DNA from: Panagrolaimus kolymaensis
Lineage: Eukaryota > Nematoda > Chromadorea > Rhabditida > Panagrolaimidae
DNA length: 64,000 nt
Direction of reading: 5' to 3'
Assembly: GCA_028622995.1 (NCBI GenBank)
Contig: JAJQJQ010000019.1
Coordinates: 3,038,001 to 3,102,000, forward strand
The position numbers and the translations under genes were made by a program. The notes beneath the pieces are model-generated. The model was not told the origin of the DNA, did not search any database, and saw only the letters and a list, made by a program, of their open reading frames with translations. Positions 36,701 through 50,500 of the stretch are shown here, in pieces; positions within the stretch are counted from its first letter, which is position 1; the number at the start of each line of letters is the position of its first letter.

Positions 36701-39700
36701 TTATTACTATTTATCGGCCGACAAGTTTTTTGAAGAAAAAAGCGTCAAATAATTCTTTTCTTTTTTTTTATTTTCAAAACAAGATCTCTTCTTTTTTTCT
36801 ACGATGGTGCGGCATAAAAAAAATGAAGAAAGGAAAAAGAAAAAAAGGAAGGAAAGGATTTGGATGATTTTTCAAAGAAGAAAAAAATGCAAAAAAAAAA
36901 AAAAGAAACAACTTTGTGAAACATAAAAAAAAGAGAAATGGAACGAAAGGGAAAAAGGATATAACGGATCAAAAAAAAAATTATGGCAGTCACTATCCTA
37001 GCCACTCTAAACTTATGATGACAATGACAATGAAAACTGTGAAATAGAAAACTGACGTTAATAAGCTTCATTTTATTTATATCTTTTTATTTGTTTCATT
37101 TTTTTGTTTCTTAAAAAATGTTTGAGTCCTCTATTATTCGAAAAAAACTGGACTCAACGGACTTTTTTATTTTGTAAAACTGCATTTAGGAAAATTTGGA
37201 AAAAGCAGAATTTTTTGGATAAAAACTGAGTGTTTGAAAATTTGCAAATCTTTTTTTTAAATTAAACTGCCAGGCTTTTAAAACGGTGGTAAAAAAAATT
37301 AAGAAATAAAATAAAATTTTTTTAACCTCAAATTAAATTCCATTAAATGGTATTCCTCTGCTGGGAAGGTTAAAATTGAAAATATTCAAACTGTGCCATT
37401 GAAGATACAATACATTTTTAACAAATAAAAAACTGAGCATGATCATGAGACGAATTCGACAGCAAAAAAATAACCACAAATTTTTTTTACATAGAAACTA
37501 GAAAGCATCAAAGCGCCAAAAATAGGGGAATCAGTTTAGGGTAATCTTTCGAATTTTTTTCCAAACTACAATATTAGGGTATAAAAATAAACTGAGCTTT
37601 TAAAATTCTAGGAATACTAAATTTTTTTTATTTTACGTGTTTTTTCTCGAAAAAAAAAATTATAAGAATATAAAGTGGCTCAAATTTTTTTCTTATGTCT
37701 ATGATCCATAAAAATAAAATAAAAAGTTTATTTATTTATTTATTTTTGCACACACATGATTTTGTCATCATCATCTCTCTCTTTTTTTCCAGTGCATGCA
37801 TTCCTTCCGTCTGACAAGAAAAAGAAAATGAGAAAATGAGTCGTCATCTTCTCTTTTTTTTTTCTCGGTATACGTATTGATTTTTGGTTCCTTTTTTTAG
37901 GACATTTCTTAAATAAAAAAATATTTCTTTTCATAAACTATATTTTCGAGATATAAATCTTTGAAGTGTTTTTTTGAGCGTCTCTTTCAAAAGAGATCGG
38001 AGAAAATTTAAAAAAACTGTAACGTATGAAATCAAATAAGGAAATATTAAGAAACTATGTTTATTGAGTTTCGACCTCTTAAAAACTGGCGTTCTTCTTG
38101 TAAGAGTGGCGATTAAAATTAATGCACAGAAAACTGACACAGGACAAAATTTGATGGCAAAATAATAATTTTTGAAATAACAGTAATAAGGGAATAAGAA
38201 AACAATGAATGTTAAAATGCAAAAAAAAAATTAAATTTGGCCTTTTAATACTACAAAGCCAAAAAAAGAGGATAAATTAATTTTGATTTTTTATTATTAT
38301 ATGGAAAATTAAACTGTGGATGAGGAGCCATATTTTCAATTTATAATTTTTTTTAAATAAACTGTGGCGTTGTTCTTCCTTTTAATGGAGATTCAAAGAC
38401 TTTTTTTACAAAATTATTAAACTGATTTATGGAAGATATAAATTTAAAACTGTGAATTATCGTTATATATGGGCTGCTTTAAATCCAGCGCCAAAAGACA
38501 TAAACCATTTCCAAAAAAGTGTTTCAATTTTTAAAAATCTTAAAACTGTGTCGAAAGCATAAATAAATTTTAAACTGATGAAGCGGTAGAAGAAGAAAAA
38601 AAGATTTTGAAAGCGCTTCAAACACATATTCGCGATTTTTAAGAAAAGAAAAAACTGTTGAGGATTCTTTAACTTTGGAAAAAAAGAATCAGAATAATAA
38701 TGTTTACAAAATTTAAAACCGCGTAAAATTCAAAAACTGAAACAAAAAAATTTTTAAAAAAAACTGTCAATTCTAAGCAAATTTTGTTTAACCCAAAGTT
38801 TATTTTAACTAAAAAAAACATGCCAAGAATAATTTTAAAATCTTAAAACTGAGCTACTTCAGCCACGAGTAAAAAAAATATTTAAAACCATTACTAATTT
38901 TAAGAAGGAAAAAAAACATAACATCAACGTTCCCATTTATTTATTTATTTATTTCCGATTCATAAAAAAAAAGACGACACGAAGAAAAAAAAAGTCGTCA
39001 AAGACGAACGAACAACAGGTTTAAAAGTAGGGAAAATGATTTTTTTTCTTTATCTTTCATAACGCGTCGAACATGAAAAAAAACTTTTTTTTAAAAATGA
39101 ATGAATCAGTTTCGATTCAAAAAATCAAAAAAAAATTTATTTAGGATGAAATCAAAAAAAGGCAAATAAAAATATAATTTTTAAAAAATCAGCAAAGCAA
39201 ACGAAGGCAGGCGACAAGGCGACGACGACACAAATGACGTGGATATATAAAAACGGATGGAATGGAAATGGATGGGATGAGAGAGAGAGTATTGATTGAT
39301 TGGATGCGAGAAGCGTGAAAAAAAAAATAGGGTTAACTTTTGGGTCAGAGCTATTAGTTTTTTTGGATTTTGTGTAACTGTCTACAAGAAAATAATGGGT
39401 TAAAAAAAATAAAAAATTGTTGTATAAAATATGAAAAAAAAACAAAAAAATAATGGAAAATTTTAATTGATGTTTTTTTGTTATTAATGTAACTGTTGCT
39501 TTATCGAGGAATTTTGGCTAATAAATAACAAAATAAAAACTGTAAATATATTGAGAAGTTTTCATATTAATTTAACTGTGAAGAATTTCACCACCAAATA
39601 AAAATTCTGATAAATGAGTTATGGAAAAAAGCTAAAAATTGAAAATTTAGTTGTAACTTTTTAAGATTTAACTGAATTGAACTGTGGCGAATTTTAATGT

Positions 39701-42700
39701 CTAATAAACCAAAAAAATTAGAAGAAATATTACGATCAAATAAAAAAAACTGAGCTGCTTTGTTAATAATATAAAATTCTAAAAAATTAGAGAATAACCT
39801 TAATTTTTGATCGTTTTCATTTCCCAAAATGGCGAAGATGGAAAAAAGAGAAAGCAAACGAGTGTCTTAAATACTTTTTATTTTGGGCATAAAAAAATGC
39901 AACAATGAAATCGAGAAAAATTGAAGGTCATTTTCCACCATCGACGACACTGTGCAATCAAGAAAGAAATATTTTTGTGCAAATTTCAGTGTCTAAGGAA
40001 AACACAAAATAAATATTAAAATAAAACTGCCAGCGGTTAGAATAGGTTATTTACCAAACACAATGAATAAAAAAAATTTTAAACTGATTCTTAATTACGA
40101 TATTATAGAGAATTTTTTTATAATTAGAAAAACTGAGCATCTTATTTTCGTTGTTTCACGTTAAACTGTTGTAATTAAGTTTATTGAGAAAACCAACAAA
40201 AAAATTTCAAATTTTTATATTTTAAAAAACCATACAAAACTGATTCATTAAAGGGATTTTTAAAAAGAAAAAAGAAAACAGTCTTGCTTGTTTCTACCTT
40301 TTTTTTATTCTAAAGAAAAACTTTAGTTCTGAAATAAAATTAAAAAACTGTAGCATCAACCATAGCAAAAAAAGGAAAATTAATTATGGGGTATTTTTGT
40401 TTGGCATTATAAACTGTAAAAATTCTTAAGATAGTTGGCATTATTCGAGGAAAATAAAATAAAACTATTGTCGCAATTGACTTTGGGAATATTTAAAAAA
40501 AAGTACAGTAAAAATTAATTTAAAAAAAAGGAAGAACTAAAAACTAGTATAACTGTTTACCAACTTCCAAAAAGAATCAAGAAGAAAGACACGTTTATTT
40601 CACAAGGATGTTTCAGTTCAACATCCTTCCTTCCCATCTTCTTCCATCACTCAAATAATAAATATATTATAAAAAAGAGTTACTTTGATTTTTTTTCTTT
40701 TTCCTTTTTGCCTCTTTGAAAGACTGCATTGCGTGCATGCAACCAACCAGACGTAGCAGAGGAGATGGGTGCCGTTATCTGACTTTGGAATCTTTGGGTG
40801 GCGGCGTTTACGAGTTTTTTTTTCTTCGCTTCTCTTCAAAAAAAATGAAGAGTCTTTCTTTCGTTAGAAAATCTTTCTACGCCCAAAACAAAAAAATATG
40901 GGAGGAATGAGAGAAAGAAAGTCTTCTTATATTTTTTTGCCTTTGGAAAGAAAAAAATTATGGAGATTATTATCTTTGAAAAAAAAAGCAAACAGCACCA
41001 AAATATAAAATAAAAGCCGACTAACTATGAGCTGTGATCATTTTAGCGCACATTAGAAATTTTGTGGAAAAATAAATGAGAAAAGAAAACTGAAAACTGG
41101 TTTTTTTGGAACTAACAAAAAAGTTTATAAGAAATTTAACTGTAAAACATTAAACAATTTTTTATGGAAATTTAAAGTATAAAAAAGTCCAGATTTTTAA
41201 TTTTTTCTAGAAAACTGCATTTTCATTTAAATGAACTTTGACAAACAGAAAAGTTCGACAAAAACATTTTTTTACAGTATAAAACTTTCTTTCGATACGA
41301 CATTTTTATTATTTTTTCAATTGGAAAATAAACTTTATTTTTTTAAATGAATTTTTAAACTGGGAGATGAATATCCTGGAAGAACAAACCCCAGGATCCT
41401 AAAGCATAATGTTATTAATCTCAAGTATATTAAAAAAAAGAAAAAAAACTTCACCACCATAGGTGTGCCAACGAGCTAAAAGTTCAATGGCCAAAAAAAT
41501 AATCAAGCTATTGTTTTTTTTAAAACTGGCTAAGACGTCCCGCTTTGGGTATTAATTAAAAATATTTTTATTTATTTTTAAACATAATAATAACTGTGTT
41601 TACCATTTACTTTTTTCGCTTTAACACGAGTAAAATATTTGCCCATAAAAAGCCTAAAAAAATAGAATAAAACTGCAGGAGACAACAATGGAAGTAAGCC
41701 CATCTTGTTTTTTAGTCGAAAATATGCATTATAAACTGAAAATGGAAAAAACCAAGGTTAAACAAAAATTTTTTAGGAAAAATTAAACTGTAAAAAAGGT
41801 GAGGGCACTAAAAATATTTTTAAGGTTAAAAAAACGGTGGATAAAAAAAATCAATTTAATAAAAGTATTTAACTGTTTTACACAAGAAAAAAAATAACTA
41901 GAACAAAAAAGAAGATGCATAAAAATAATTTCAAAGTATTAAACTGTGTTAGCATTTTTTTCCATTATGTAGTTCTTTAAAAATTCAATTTTGTGGGCTT
42001 TTTCTATCATTCTAATTCAAGAAAATAAAGGGAAAAAAACAAAGCTTTTTATAAACTGTTATTCAAAAAAAGTCAAGGATAAAGGTAAAAGCATTTTCAT
42101 TACAAAAAAAAATAAGAAAAACTGTTTTATAGAACATTTATCGTGAGTTTTAAAGCAAATTAAACTGTAATGGGTAAAAAGAAAGTCGTCATAACCAATC
42201 TCGTCATTTAAAACTGGGAAGTATTTAAATAGTCAGGAAAATTATTTCTTTATTAACAATTTTTCCTTTTAGATGAAGAGCTTTTATTTAAACTGTCTTA
42301 ATTTGTATATTATGGAATTTTAACCAAGAGTTTATCTTAAATAAAATATGAACATTAAAATTTATTTTTGATTGCCGTGCAAAAGAAATTCAAAGAAATC
42401 AATGACATAATTTATGTTTGTTATTGTGGCAAGTTTTTGAAGGTTGCATTAAGTGAAGAAAAAAAACTGAAAATTCAAGTAATAATTGGCGCGTAACCTT
42501 TGATCCGGCACATGTGTACATAAATTACCCACATATTTTAAGGAGTTTCAGGCATACATTTTTGAGATAAAACTGCTTGTCGAGTTGTTCAATTAAATTT
42601 TTTTTTTTATAATTAAATTTAAAACTGTTGAAGACATTAAAAAGAAACTAACAAAGACTAAATCCCAAAAGTTTATTTGGTAAGAAAAAGTTAGAAGGTT

Positions 42701-43309
42701 TATGGCAACATTTTGATTTTGCTTTTTTAAAACAAATTTAATAAATATAAAAATAACCGCCAAGTGATATTTTTATTAAAAAAGCAAAAAATTAATGCAA
42801 TTCTTGGGTAAATATAAACTGACGTAAAAATATATAAGAAAGAAAAAATCGTAACTCTTAGAGTCCATTGAAATTAAGGCGAGATAAAAACTGAACGTTG
42901 GTAAGATTCTTGAGAAAGAAAACATGAAAAAAGAAAGTATGTATGTTCACATATACATAAATAATGTGCATTTTTAAATGACTTTTCATTCAAGATTTTA
43001 AACTGAGTTGTACATTTTTTGTATTAATTTTGAATTCCAAAGGTAGAAAAATTTACAAAGGTTTAACTGTCTTCACACTTGGTCTTCGGTCTATTGGGCC
43101 TATAAGAATCTCTTTTTTAATTTTATGCAAAAACTGATTTTGAAATCCATCTTTAAAAAAATAAAAAAGTATTTAACTGTGTCCATCATTTTTTTTTAGT
43201 TGTCTCAACAGAAGTTGTTGTTAAAACTGCATATTTCTCATTTCTTTTTTACTTTTCAGGTCACCAGATTCTTCTTCACCATTAAAATGATGAAACATCA
43301 TCGTTGCCA
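33733..43309. other. Long motif-bearing region without recognised exons
   Basis: About 9.6 kb in which I found no splice-flanked coding exon. AACTG copies are dense but are broken by several motif-free gaps of 300-500 bp rich in A/G or T/C tracts (near 34740-35180, 36610-37030, 37630-38010, 38880-39370 and 40560-41080). The last gap has a mixed-composition segment at 40720-40815. These gaps resemble those at known gene starts. The region may hold 5' UTR introns of the serpin gene, non-coding transcripts or genes with very small exons. Confidence 0.4.
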
Positions 43310-43682
43310 CCAGGCTTTCGGATGTCATCTTGTCATCGCACTTGTCATCAAAAAATTTTGAATTACACTTTTTCTTCTAATGAAAATCTGTTTATCCTAT
43401 GTTGTAGAGCTTTGCGAGATCTACTAGATGCTGCAATCAGAAAAAAAAATCACAAAAGTTATCATACCGATGACAATCCACTTCCGCTTTCTAGCAGCCA
43501 TAAAGCGGAAGTGGATTGTCATCGGTATGATAACTTTTGTGATTTTTTTTTCTGATTGCAGCATCTAGTAGATCTCGCAAAGCTCTACAACATAGGATAA
43601 ACAGATTTTCATTAGAAGAAAAAGTGTAATTCAAAATTTTTTGATGACAAGTGCGATGACAAGATGACATCCGAAAGCCTGG
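43310..43682. repeat. Large foldback element with 181-bp arms
   Basis: Arms at 43310-43490 and 43502-43682 are near-perfect reverse complements around an 11-bp spacer. The ends are CCAGGCTTTCGG and its complement. A direct repeat TTGCCA flanks both sides (43304-43309 and 43683-43688), the likely target duplication. A transcript across it would form one long hairpin. It lies just after an acceptor-like TTTTCAG at 43260. No AACTG motif occurs inside. Confidence 0.9.
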
Positions 43683-43688
43683 TTGCCA

Positions 43689-44436
43689 CAAAACATAGCC
43701 ATTTTGTTGTTTATGTGTGTTTGCAATTCGTCATAGTATCTTTTTTTTCTGCTTTGCCATTTTTTGTTTTGTTTTTACAATCACTACTCACCCATCTTCA
43801 TTTTTTTTGTTGACCTTTTTCTATTAAAGTCCAACCCAAAAAAAAGATGAAGTGATCAACAAAACTAAAACCCAAAAAAAGCAAAACATAGCATCGGCAA
43901 ATGGCCAATCAAAAAAATTTTTTTTGTGAAACAATAACTGCGGAAATCTTTTCAAATAGGGAAAAGATCAAATTTCCATCGCCGCTAAAAAAAATAAAAG
44001 ATGCGTAAGAAAAACTGATTCGTTGATAAAATCAAGGAAAAAAATTTATTATGGCTTTAGGCGCAAGCTAGCGCGCAACGGCCTTTTCTTTTTGACTTCG
44101 ACGGCTTCAGCGGAAATGTTTACGCAAAAAAAAAAATCAAAAGACAGCACGGAAAAAGGAAAGGTCAAACCCAAAAAACGGGGTTTTAAAGAAAAATAAA
44201 AACTGTTGCGAAGCAAAGCGGGGTTTAGGTTGTTTAATTTAAGATTTTTTTGCTTTGATTATGAATCAAAAAAAGGTTGGGTTTGGGTTGGGTTGGTTTG
44301 CTCGGAGATATGTTTCTTTTTCTTTCTTTTTTTTGGGTTGGATATTTTTTTGATGTTTATTTTATAGCTTTTGTGAAGCTAAAGAGCGGTGGTTTTTTTA
44401 TTTTTTTCCCCATTTTTTTATAAACTGTGCTCCAAC
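43689..44436. other. Mixed-composition non-coding segment, sparse motif
   Basis: T-rich and A-rich tracts with some G+C-richer patches (for example GCGCAAGCTAGCGCGC near 44062-44077). The AACTG motif is sparse here, at about 43936, 44013, 44203 and 44423. It may be the upstream region of the first serpin transcript. No coding exon seen. Confidence 0.3.
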
Positions 44437-44867
44437 TAGTGTTCATTTCCCCCCCCGTAATTGAAAAAACGCGGGGACGGGACGGGGAACGTTTTCGGCG
44501 GGGAATTCCCCGCGGGGAATAAGCGGGGACAATTTTTTCACGGGGAGTCCCCGCGGGGAATTAAAAAATTTTTTTTAATAGTTAATTCAACGAAAAATTT
44601 TTTTTAAATTGTTTTTATTGAGTTAATAATGCCTTTTTTATGGTTATTTTAACGTTTTTATGCTAAATGATGGTTTTCAGAAGGATTTAACCCTTTTTTT
44701 AATGATTATTCTAATTATTCAAATTTTTGACGGGAAGAAAAAGTCCACGGGGACTCCCCGCGGGGAAAAAGGCGGGGAATTTTTTTTCACGGGGAATCCC
44801 CGCGGGGAGTCCCCGTCCCCGTTCCCCGCGGGGATCCCCGTCCCCGCGGGGACGGGAATGAACACTA
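44437..44867. mobile_element. G+C-rich hAT-like MITE
   Basis: Terminal inverted repeat TAGTGTTCATT at 44437 and AATGAACACTA ending at 44867, with a perfect 8-bp target duplication GCTCCAAC at 44429-44436 and 44868-44875. The interior is built from CCCCGCGGGGA-type palindromes, giving a local composition unlike anything else in the window. The A/T-rich centre encodes nothing recognisable. The left target duplication starts one base after an AAACTG motif. Confidence 0.93.
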
Positions 44868-47519
44868 GCTCCAACAGATTAGTTTTTTTAAAGCATTGTA
44901 AAAACTGCGGAATGATTTAATTTTCGGGATTTAATTTTTTTTCTCGTTGTCTTATTATCATTTTGATACCCTTATAAACTGTCTAAAACAATGCGGATAT
45001 TTTTTTCTTTTTTCTTCTTCTTTAACTGCGAAAATCTTTTTCAAATTTTTTATTTTTCTTTGCAATACTGTAAAATTTTAAAATTTGATAATTGCATTGT
45101 TTAGTTAATGGGCTTTGAAAAACTGTTTTCATCTTTAACCGCTTTTATTTTTACGTGAACTTTTAACTGTGATCATTTGTGCCATTTTTTAAACAAAGTT
45201 TTACTTTCGGAACATTTACTTTTATTTTTACTAAAAAGAATCTTCATAACTTACTGAGATTGCTTCTTTCTTTTCTTTTTTTAACTGCCGCTCCAATATT
45301 TTTTTGAATAGATAGCACAACCATTTTCGATAGATTTTATTAAGTCATTTATGTTTCAAAAGTAATCAAATTTTTAAATAAATTTTTTACGAATAAAAAC
45401 TGGGAACTGGAATAATGTCTTGGAACCATCGAAAATAAGAAGTTTTTGCTATTTAGAGGCCCAAACTTAAATCTTAAACATACCATTGTCTTGATTGTAT
45501 GTATTTCTGGGATTAGTGTGTTTTCTTTTTTTTTTTGTTTTGTGGTTTTTTTGTCACATTTTTTTTCTTTTATTTTTTTAAACTGTCACTTTCTTCTTTC
45601 CATTCACTTTTAAAATTTCAAATAATTTTTTTCAATTGCATTCGTTAAAAAAACTGTTTATTTTTTTAGCGCAAAAAACTTTGAATTTTTTAATTTTTCA
45701 TTTAATTCCTTTAATTCTTTTTCTTTTTTGTTAATGAAACTGTGATGCCGTGAGTATTTCTAATATTGACATGAAAAATCTTTTATTCTTGGGAAAGATT
45801 AGTATTATATTTTTTTAAACTGAATTTTTCTAAAATAGACGCTTTAAAATAAAAAATAAACTGAGAATATTGAATTTTTAGTTGCATTTTAAAAGCTAAA
45901 AACTGACATCTAGGAAATTTTTTTTAATGACAACTTTGTCAAAGCTTTAATTAAAATAGCTAAAATAAAACTGAAGTTTTCTTAAACCCTTTTTTCTCGA
46001 TATTCTTTAAATTTTACAAAAACTGAGTTTTTTCATTTTAAGAAACACTTTTTTTGTTTGTTCGAATAATAAAATAGAATCATAAAACTGTTGAATGCGC
46101 GTACAAAAATTTGCCACTGAAAAACTGACAATCAATTGACAATGTTTTTTTTAACTCCTGCCAATGATAAAACAGACATGATCTGTTATTTACCTCTTTT
46201 TTTGGCACCTTTTTTTACAACCATGTAACGAACCAACCAACCATAAGGTGTTATTAAACTGTTCACATTTTTTTAAACAGGAGTTGGATTTTGGGCATCT
46301 GGCTTCTTTATTAGGGATAAACATGTAAATCATTCAAAGAAAAAAACTGATTTGTATTAAACATACTTTTTTACATGCTTCCATTTTTTACCCTCAATGT
46401 AAACTGTTGTTGTTGTTTCTTGACTTTACGCGATTTTATTTTTTCTTCCGCTAATATTTGTTTCTTTTTTGTCGAGAAGAAAAATTTAAACTAAAAAACT
46501 ATAGAATATTTTAGGATCATTTTCAAGAAAAATTAACTGTTGCTTCAAGCTTAAAATCGCCCCAACAAAAGTTTCATTAACCAACAACTCCAAAAAGTGA
46601 TACCAAAAGGTGGGTTTTTTTTAAACTGTATTGTTTTTTGATGGGTGACAAAACCGAAAGAACCATATTTTTAATAATATTAACTTCTTTTTTTGCATTA
46701 TGAGCTTTGTTTCATTCTTTATATATAAAAAAACTGCAACAGCTTTTGTGCGGAGCTTTTAACCTTCAAGCTTTGAATCAAAAAGTAGTTTTCAAGTAAA
46801 AATTATAATTTGAGGTATAAAAATTTAAAAAAAAATTAAACGGAAACAAAAGATAAATTTTGGGACATTAAACTGCATAGACGAATAAACTACCGGGGGA
46901 TTATGAAAAAATAGTAAATCTTTTTTTGCATTTTTCAACAAAAAAAAACACATTAAAAAAGGGAGCAAAAAATGTTTGATTTCATCAACAAACTTATTTT
47001 GATCTGCGTAGTTAAAGGTTTTTTATAAAACTGTTGAAGTTTCCATGATTTTTGGAGTGAAAAAAACTGTAACATATTATTTTTTTGAGTAGCACTTGCA
47101 AGCTTTGTTTTGTGTTTGGAAAAAAAAGAAAAAAACGAAAATAAAAGTAAAAACTTTAATGAAACTGCAGCGTATTTTCTAGCGTTATTTAACTTCAAAG
47201 ATTGAAGCAAATAAAATTTTTTAGTAATAAAATTAACGAAGGTAAAAATTCTTTTGAATTAAACTGGCATTTATGATAAGGCTAGGAAAAATTATTATTT
47301 TTTTAAAAATCAAACTGAAAAAGGGATTTTGTTGCTTTGATTTTTTTTGAATTTTTCAGTAAAAAACTAACTAAAACTGAGGCATGCTTTTTTGATTAAA
47401 CTGTGTTACAAAAGCTTAAAAAGCATAAAAACTGTCTTAAACTTTGGTTTTTGTTCCACTAAGAAAAAATAGGAAGAAAAAAATTAAAATAAAACAAAAA
47501 ACTGGATATTTCTTTTCAG
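44868..47519. other. Motif-rich DNA before the serpin coding exon
   Basis: Dense AACTG copies up to the acceptor TCTTTTCAG at 47519, which is 34 nt before the serpin ATG. This is most simply a long intron in the 5' UTR, or an outron if leader trans-splicing occurs. No coding exon found. Confidence 0.5.
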
Positions 47520-47553
47520 AGGCAGAGCGGCGAGGAAAGACTTTTAATTCTCT

Positions 47554-50500
47554 ATGATCAAGAAACATTTTCGTGGTGAAAGTTATTATCCAAATAGCTT
47601 TAAAATGGCTGATGATATTGCAACGGATAATTGTGGGCTTGTTTCCATTGATATTGGTGATAGCAGCAGCAGCATTCCTCCGCCACCTAAAACTTCGCCA
47701 CCAGCGGTGCCCATTAAAATCATTTCTGGGCCTGCAACAGCAAAAGCTCCACTTGCCAAATTTGAAGAAAGTACCATTACGATCGTCAAAGATGTTGATC
47801 ATCACCATCATCGAGTTCGAGGATCAAAATGGACTTGTCGATCATGCTCATTTATTTGTCTTCTATGTTCCACTCTCGTTATTGCGGCTTTGGTTTTTGC
47901 TATTGTTTTTGGTTTACATGATGCATTGATTTCATCCGCTGGATCGGGAAAGAATTCCACTGCTGTTGCCGATGGAGAAAATGCTTGGAATCTCAATACA
48001 TCGGTTGGAGCATTGATTGGCCTTCCTAAACCAAATAAAACTCAAGAATTTGAAGCTAAATATCCCGGACTTCATCAACCCATTTATAAAACTGGAACAA
48101 CTTTCTCATCAGCAACGACCGCTCCATTTCACTCAGCACCAACATCGGCCACGATGGCGCCATTTAATTTGCGACCAAATAAACTTTATGGAAATTTAAA
48201 TTATTTTATGAGCCAAAATGAACCAATTGTAATTTCTCCCTTTGGAATTGATTATATTTTGAGTTTAATTGGAAATCTTGGAACTGAAAAAGAAAAAGCT
48301 GTTGTAAATTCTTATTTTAACTGTGAGCTTTTTTTGGAGTTTTTATATTTTTTTATTTATTAAAAACTATTTTAAAATTGCAGATCCATCGATTCACGAA
48401 ACTTTTCATTATTACAATGAACTTAAAAAAGCTTTATTCAAAATGGGAACTGTGAATTACATGTTAAGTAATTTCTTCACTGGTGTAAGTTTTATATTTT
48501 TTCATTTTTTTAAACTGAGATCTTTGAAAAGTTCATGAACTTTCCCGACTTTTTAAATTTTTTTAAATAAAACTGTGTTTCGTCGGAGAATTTTTAAAAG
48601 AATTCAAAAAGGCTAAATAAAAAGTAAATAAAAAATCAAAGTAAAAAAACTGTTTTGCTTTGTAATTTTTCATATTTTTCTCAAAAAAATAAATAACGAA
48701 GAACATAACTTTTGTTTTTCAAAACTGATTTCCATCGTACTAGAAAAAGTAAAAGCATTTTGTTTTCATGCAAAAAATAAATGCAGCAGTATGGCTCGCA
48801 AAAAAAAAACTGTTATCCAAGATTTGTTTAAGGATTTTTTTTTATTTTAGCTTTTTTAAAATAAAGAAACATTATCAAAAAAAACTGAGACCACTAAAAA
48901 ATTTTCAATAGTAAAAATTAAATTTCTGGGTTTTTTTCGGCTTGTGGCTCTATTATAGCAATTTTTAGCCATGTAAGGTGGTGATGATACAAAAAATAAA
49001 AACTGTTATCCAAATAAGTACATTTATTTTATTTGTTTCAAAAAAATAAGCTTTATTTATGCTTATCAAATTCTCAACAATTTGGGATATGAAAAACTAA
49101 AACATAAAATTTTGGATAAAATAAACTGAATACTATTCTTTTATGAAATAATTATTCCAAACTAAAAAAATTTGCTAAAAAGCTATCTTTTTTTGTTACA
49201 AGCTTTAATTTTTCTAAAAATAAATTTACAAAAAAAAATAACTGAATGGTTTGTAATTGTTTTTTCATTCAAATTTTTTCATTAAAAAGTTACGAATAAT
49301 AAAACTTATTTCAATACTTTTTTTTAGAATGAAGTTAATGAATTTATGATTGAACAAACAACCTTTGATGGTGTCTCGGTTTATCACGCTTCAGATCGAT
49401 CCTATGCTGTTTATTTCAATGATATGTTTAGTAAAAATAGTTACAACAAAGAAGAAAATCATCCATTTTTTCATTATAATAATTTTACAACTCCTGAACA
49501 AACTGTTGTTGGATTCACCAATCTTCAATATAGTTTGAAATTCTTCCGAACTCCCCAACATGGACTTATCAAAGATCAAGATTTTTATGGAAAACGATCA
49601 ATAAAAGTTAGCTTTTTTTATATCCGTGCTATTTTTCCCAAATTTTATTCTTACCACGAAAAAAGGCTCTTTGAACGAAAATTTTACATTTTTTTTAAAA
49701 ACTGATTTGTTCTGTGTCTTATCTTTAAAGTTAAAATACCCCCTTTTTTAGGTAAATCAATTTGTTACGGTCTCATATAGCATGAAATTTGGCAAATATG
49801 TGTTACATCGAATTCCATTCCAAAATCGAAAATTTGATATGTTTATTGTTTCAAATTTTTTGGTAATTTTTTTGTTTCAAATTTTATTTAAAAACGTTTA
49901 AAAATAATATATTTAGGAAAATGACGACGCATCAATTTTAACATTTGATCCAACTAAAATTCCACGAATTGATCCAACCGAAATTTTAACTAATTTCAAA
50001 CTAAACAAAGACAAAGGAAATACACTTCCTTTGAATCCAATTTGTATTCCCGAAATTAAACAACAAAATACCGTTGATATTTCGGGATATTTCAATGAAA
50101 CTTTAAACGATTCATCCCTTTCAATTTTCACTCCATTTAATGCAGTTGAAGCTCCAGGTGGAATCAAATATGAAATAAATAAATTTTATCAAGCTGTAAG
50201 TTTTTTTTGTTGATTTTTATTTTAACTGTTGTGGTAGCCGCGAAATTGTGTTTCCAAAGTATATTTTACATTAGCGACAAAAATTTTATGGAACTTTTTT
50301 CTAAAATTTCTAAAAAATTTTGAGCTTTTTTTCTTCATCGAAAGCTCGTTAAAATTTAAAAAAGAAAAAACTGTATATTATGTTTGTTCGATGGAAAGCC
50401 GAAGAAAAAAATTAGGGATTAAGCAAAACTAAAACCTGAACCAATTAAAACTAAATTTTAAAGCAAAAAAAAAACTGATTACTAATACTTTTTATCGTAA

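Noticed and set aside
39834..39870. Short ATG frame beginning MAKMEKRESKRVS
   Set aside because: Thirteen codons followed by a stop, with no splice site to extend it.
43304..43691. Two matching open frames on opposite strands
   Set aside because: They are the same sequence read from both arms of the foldback element, not two genes.
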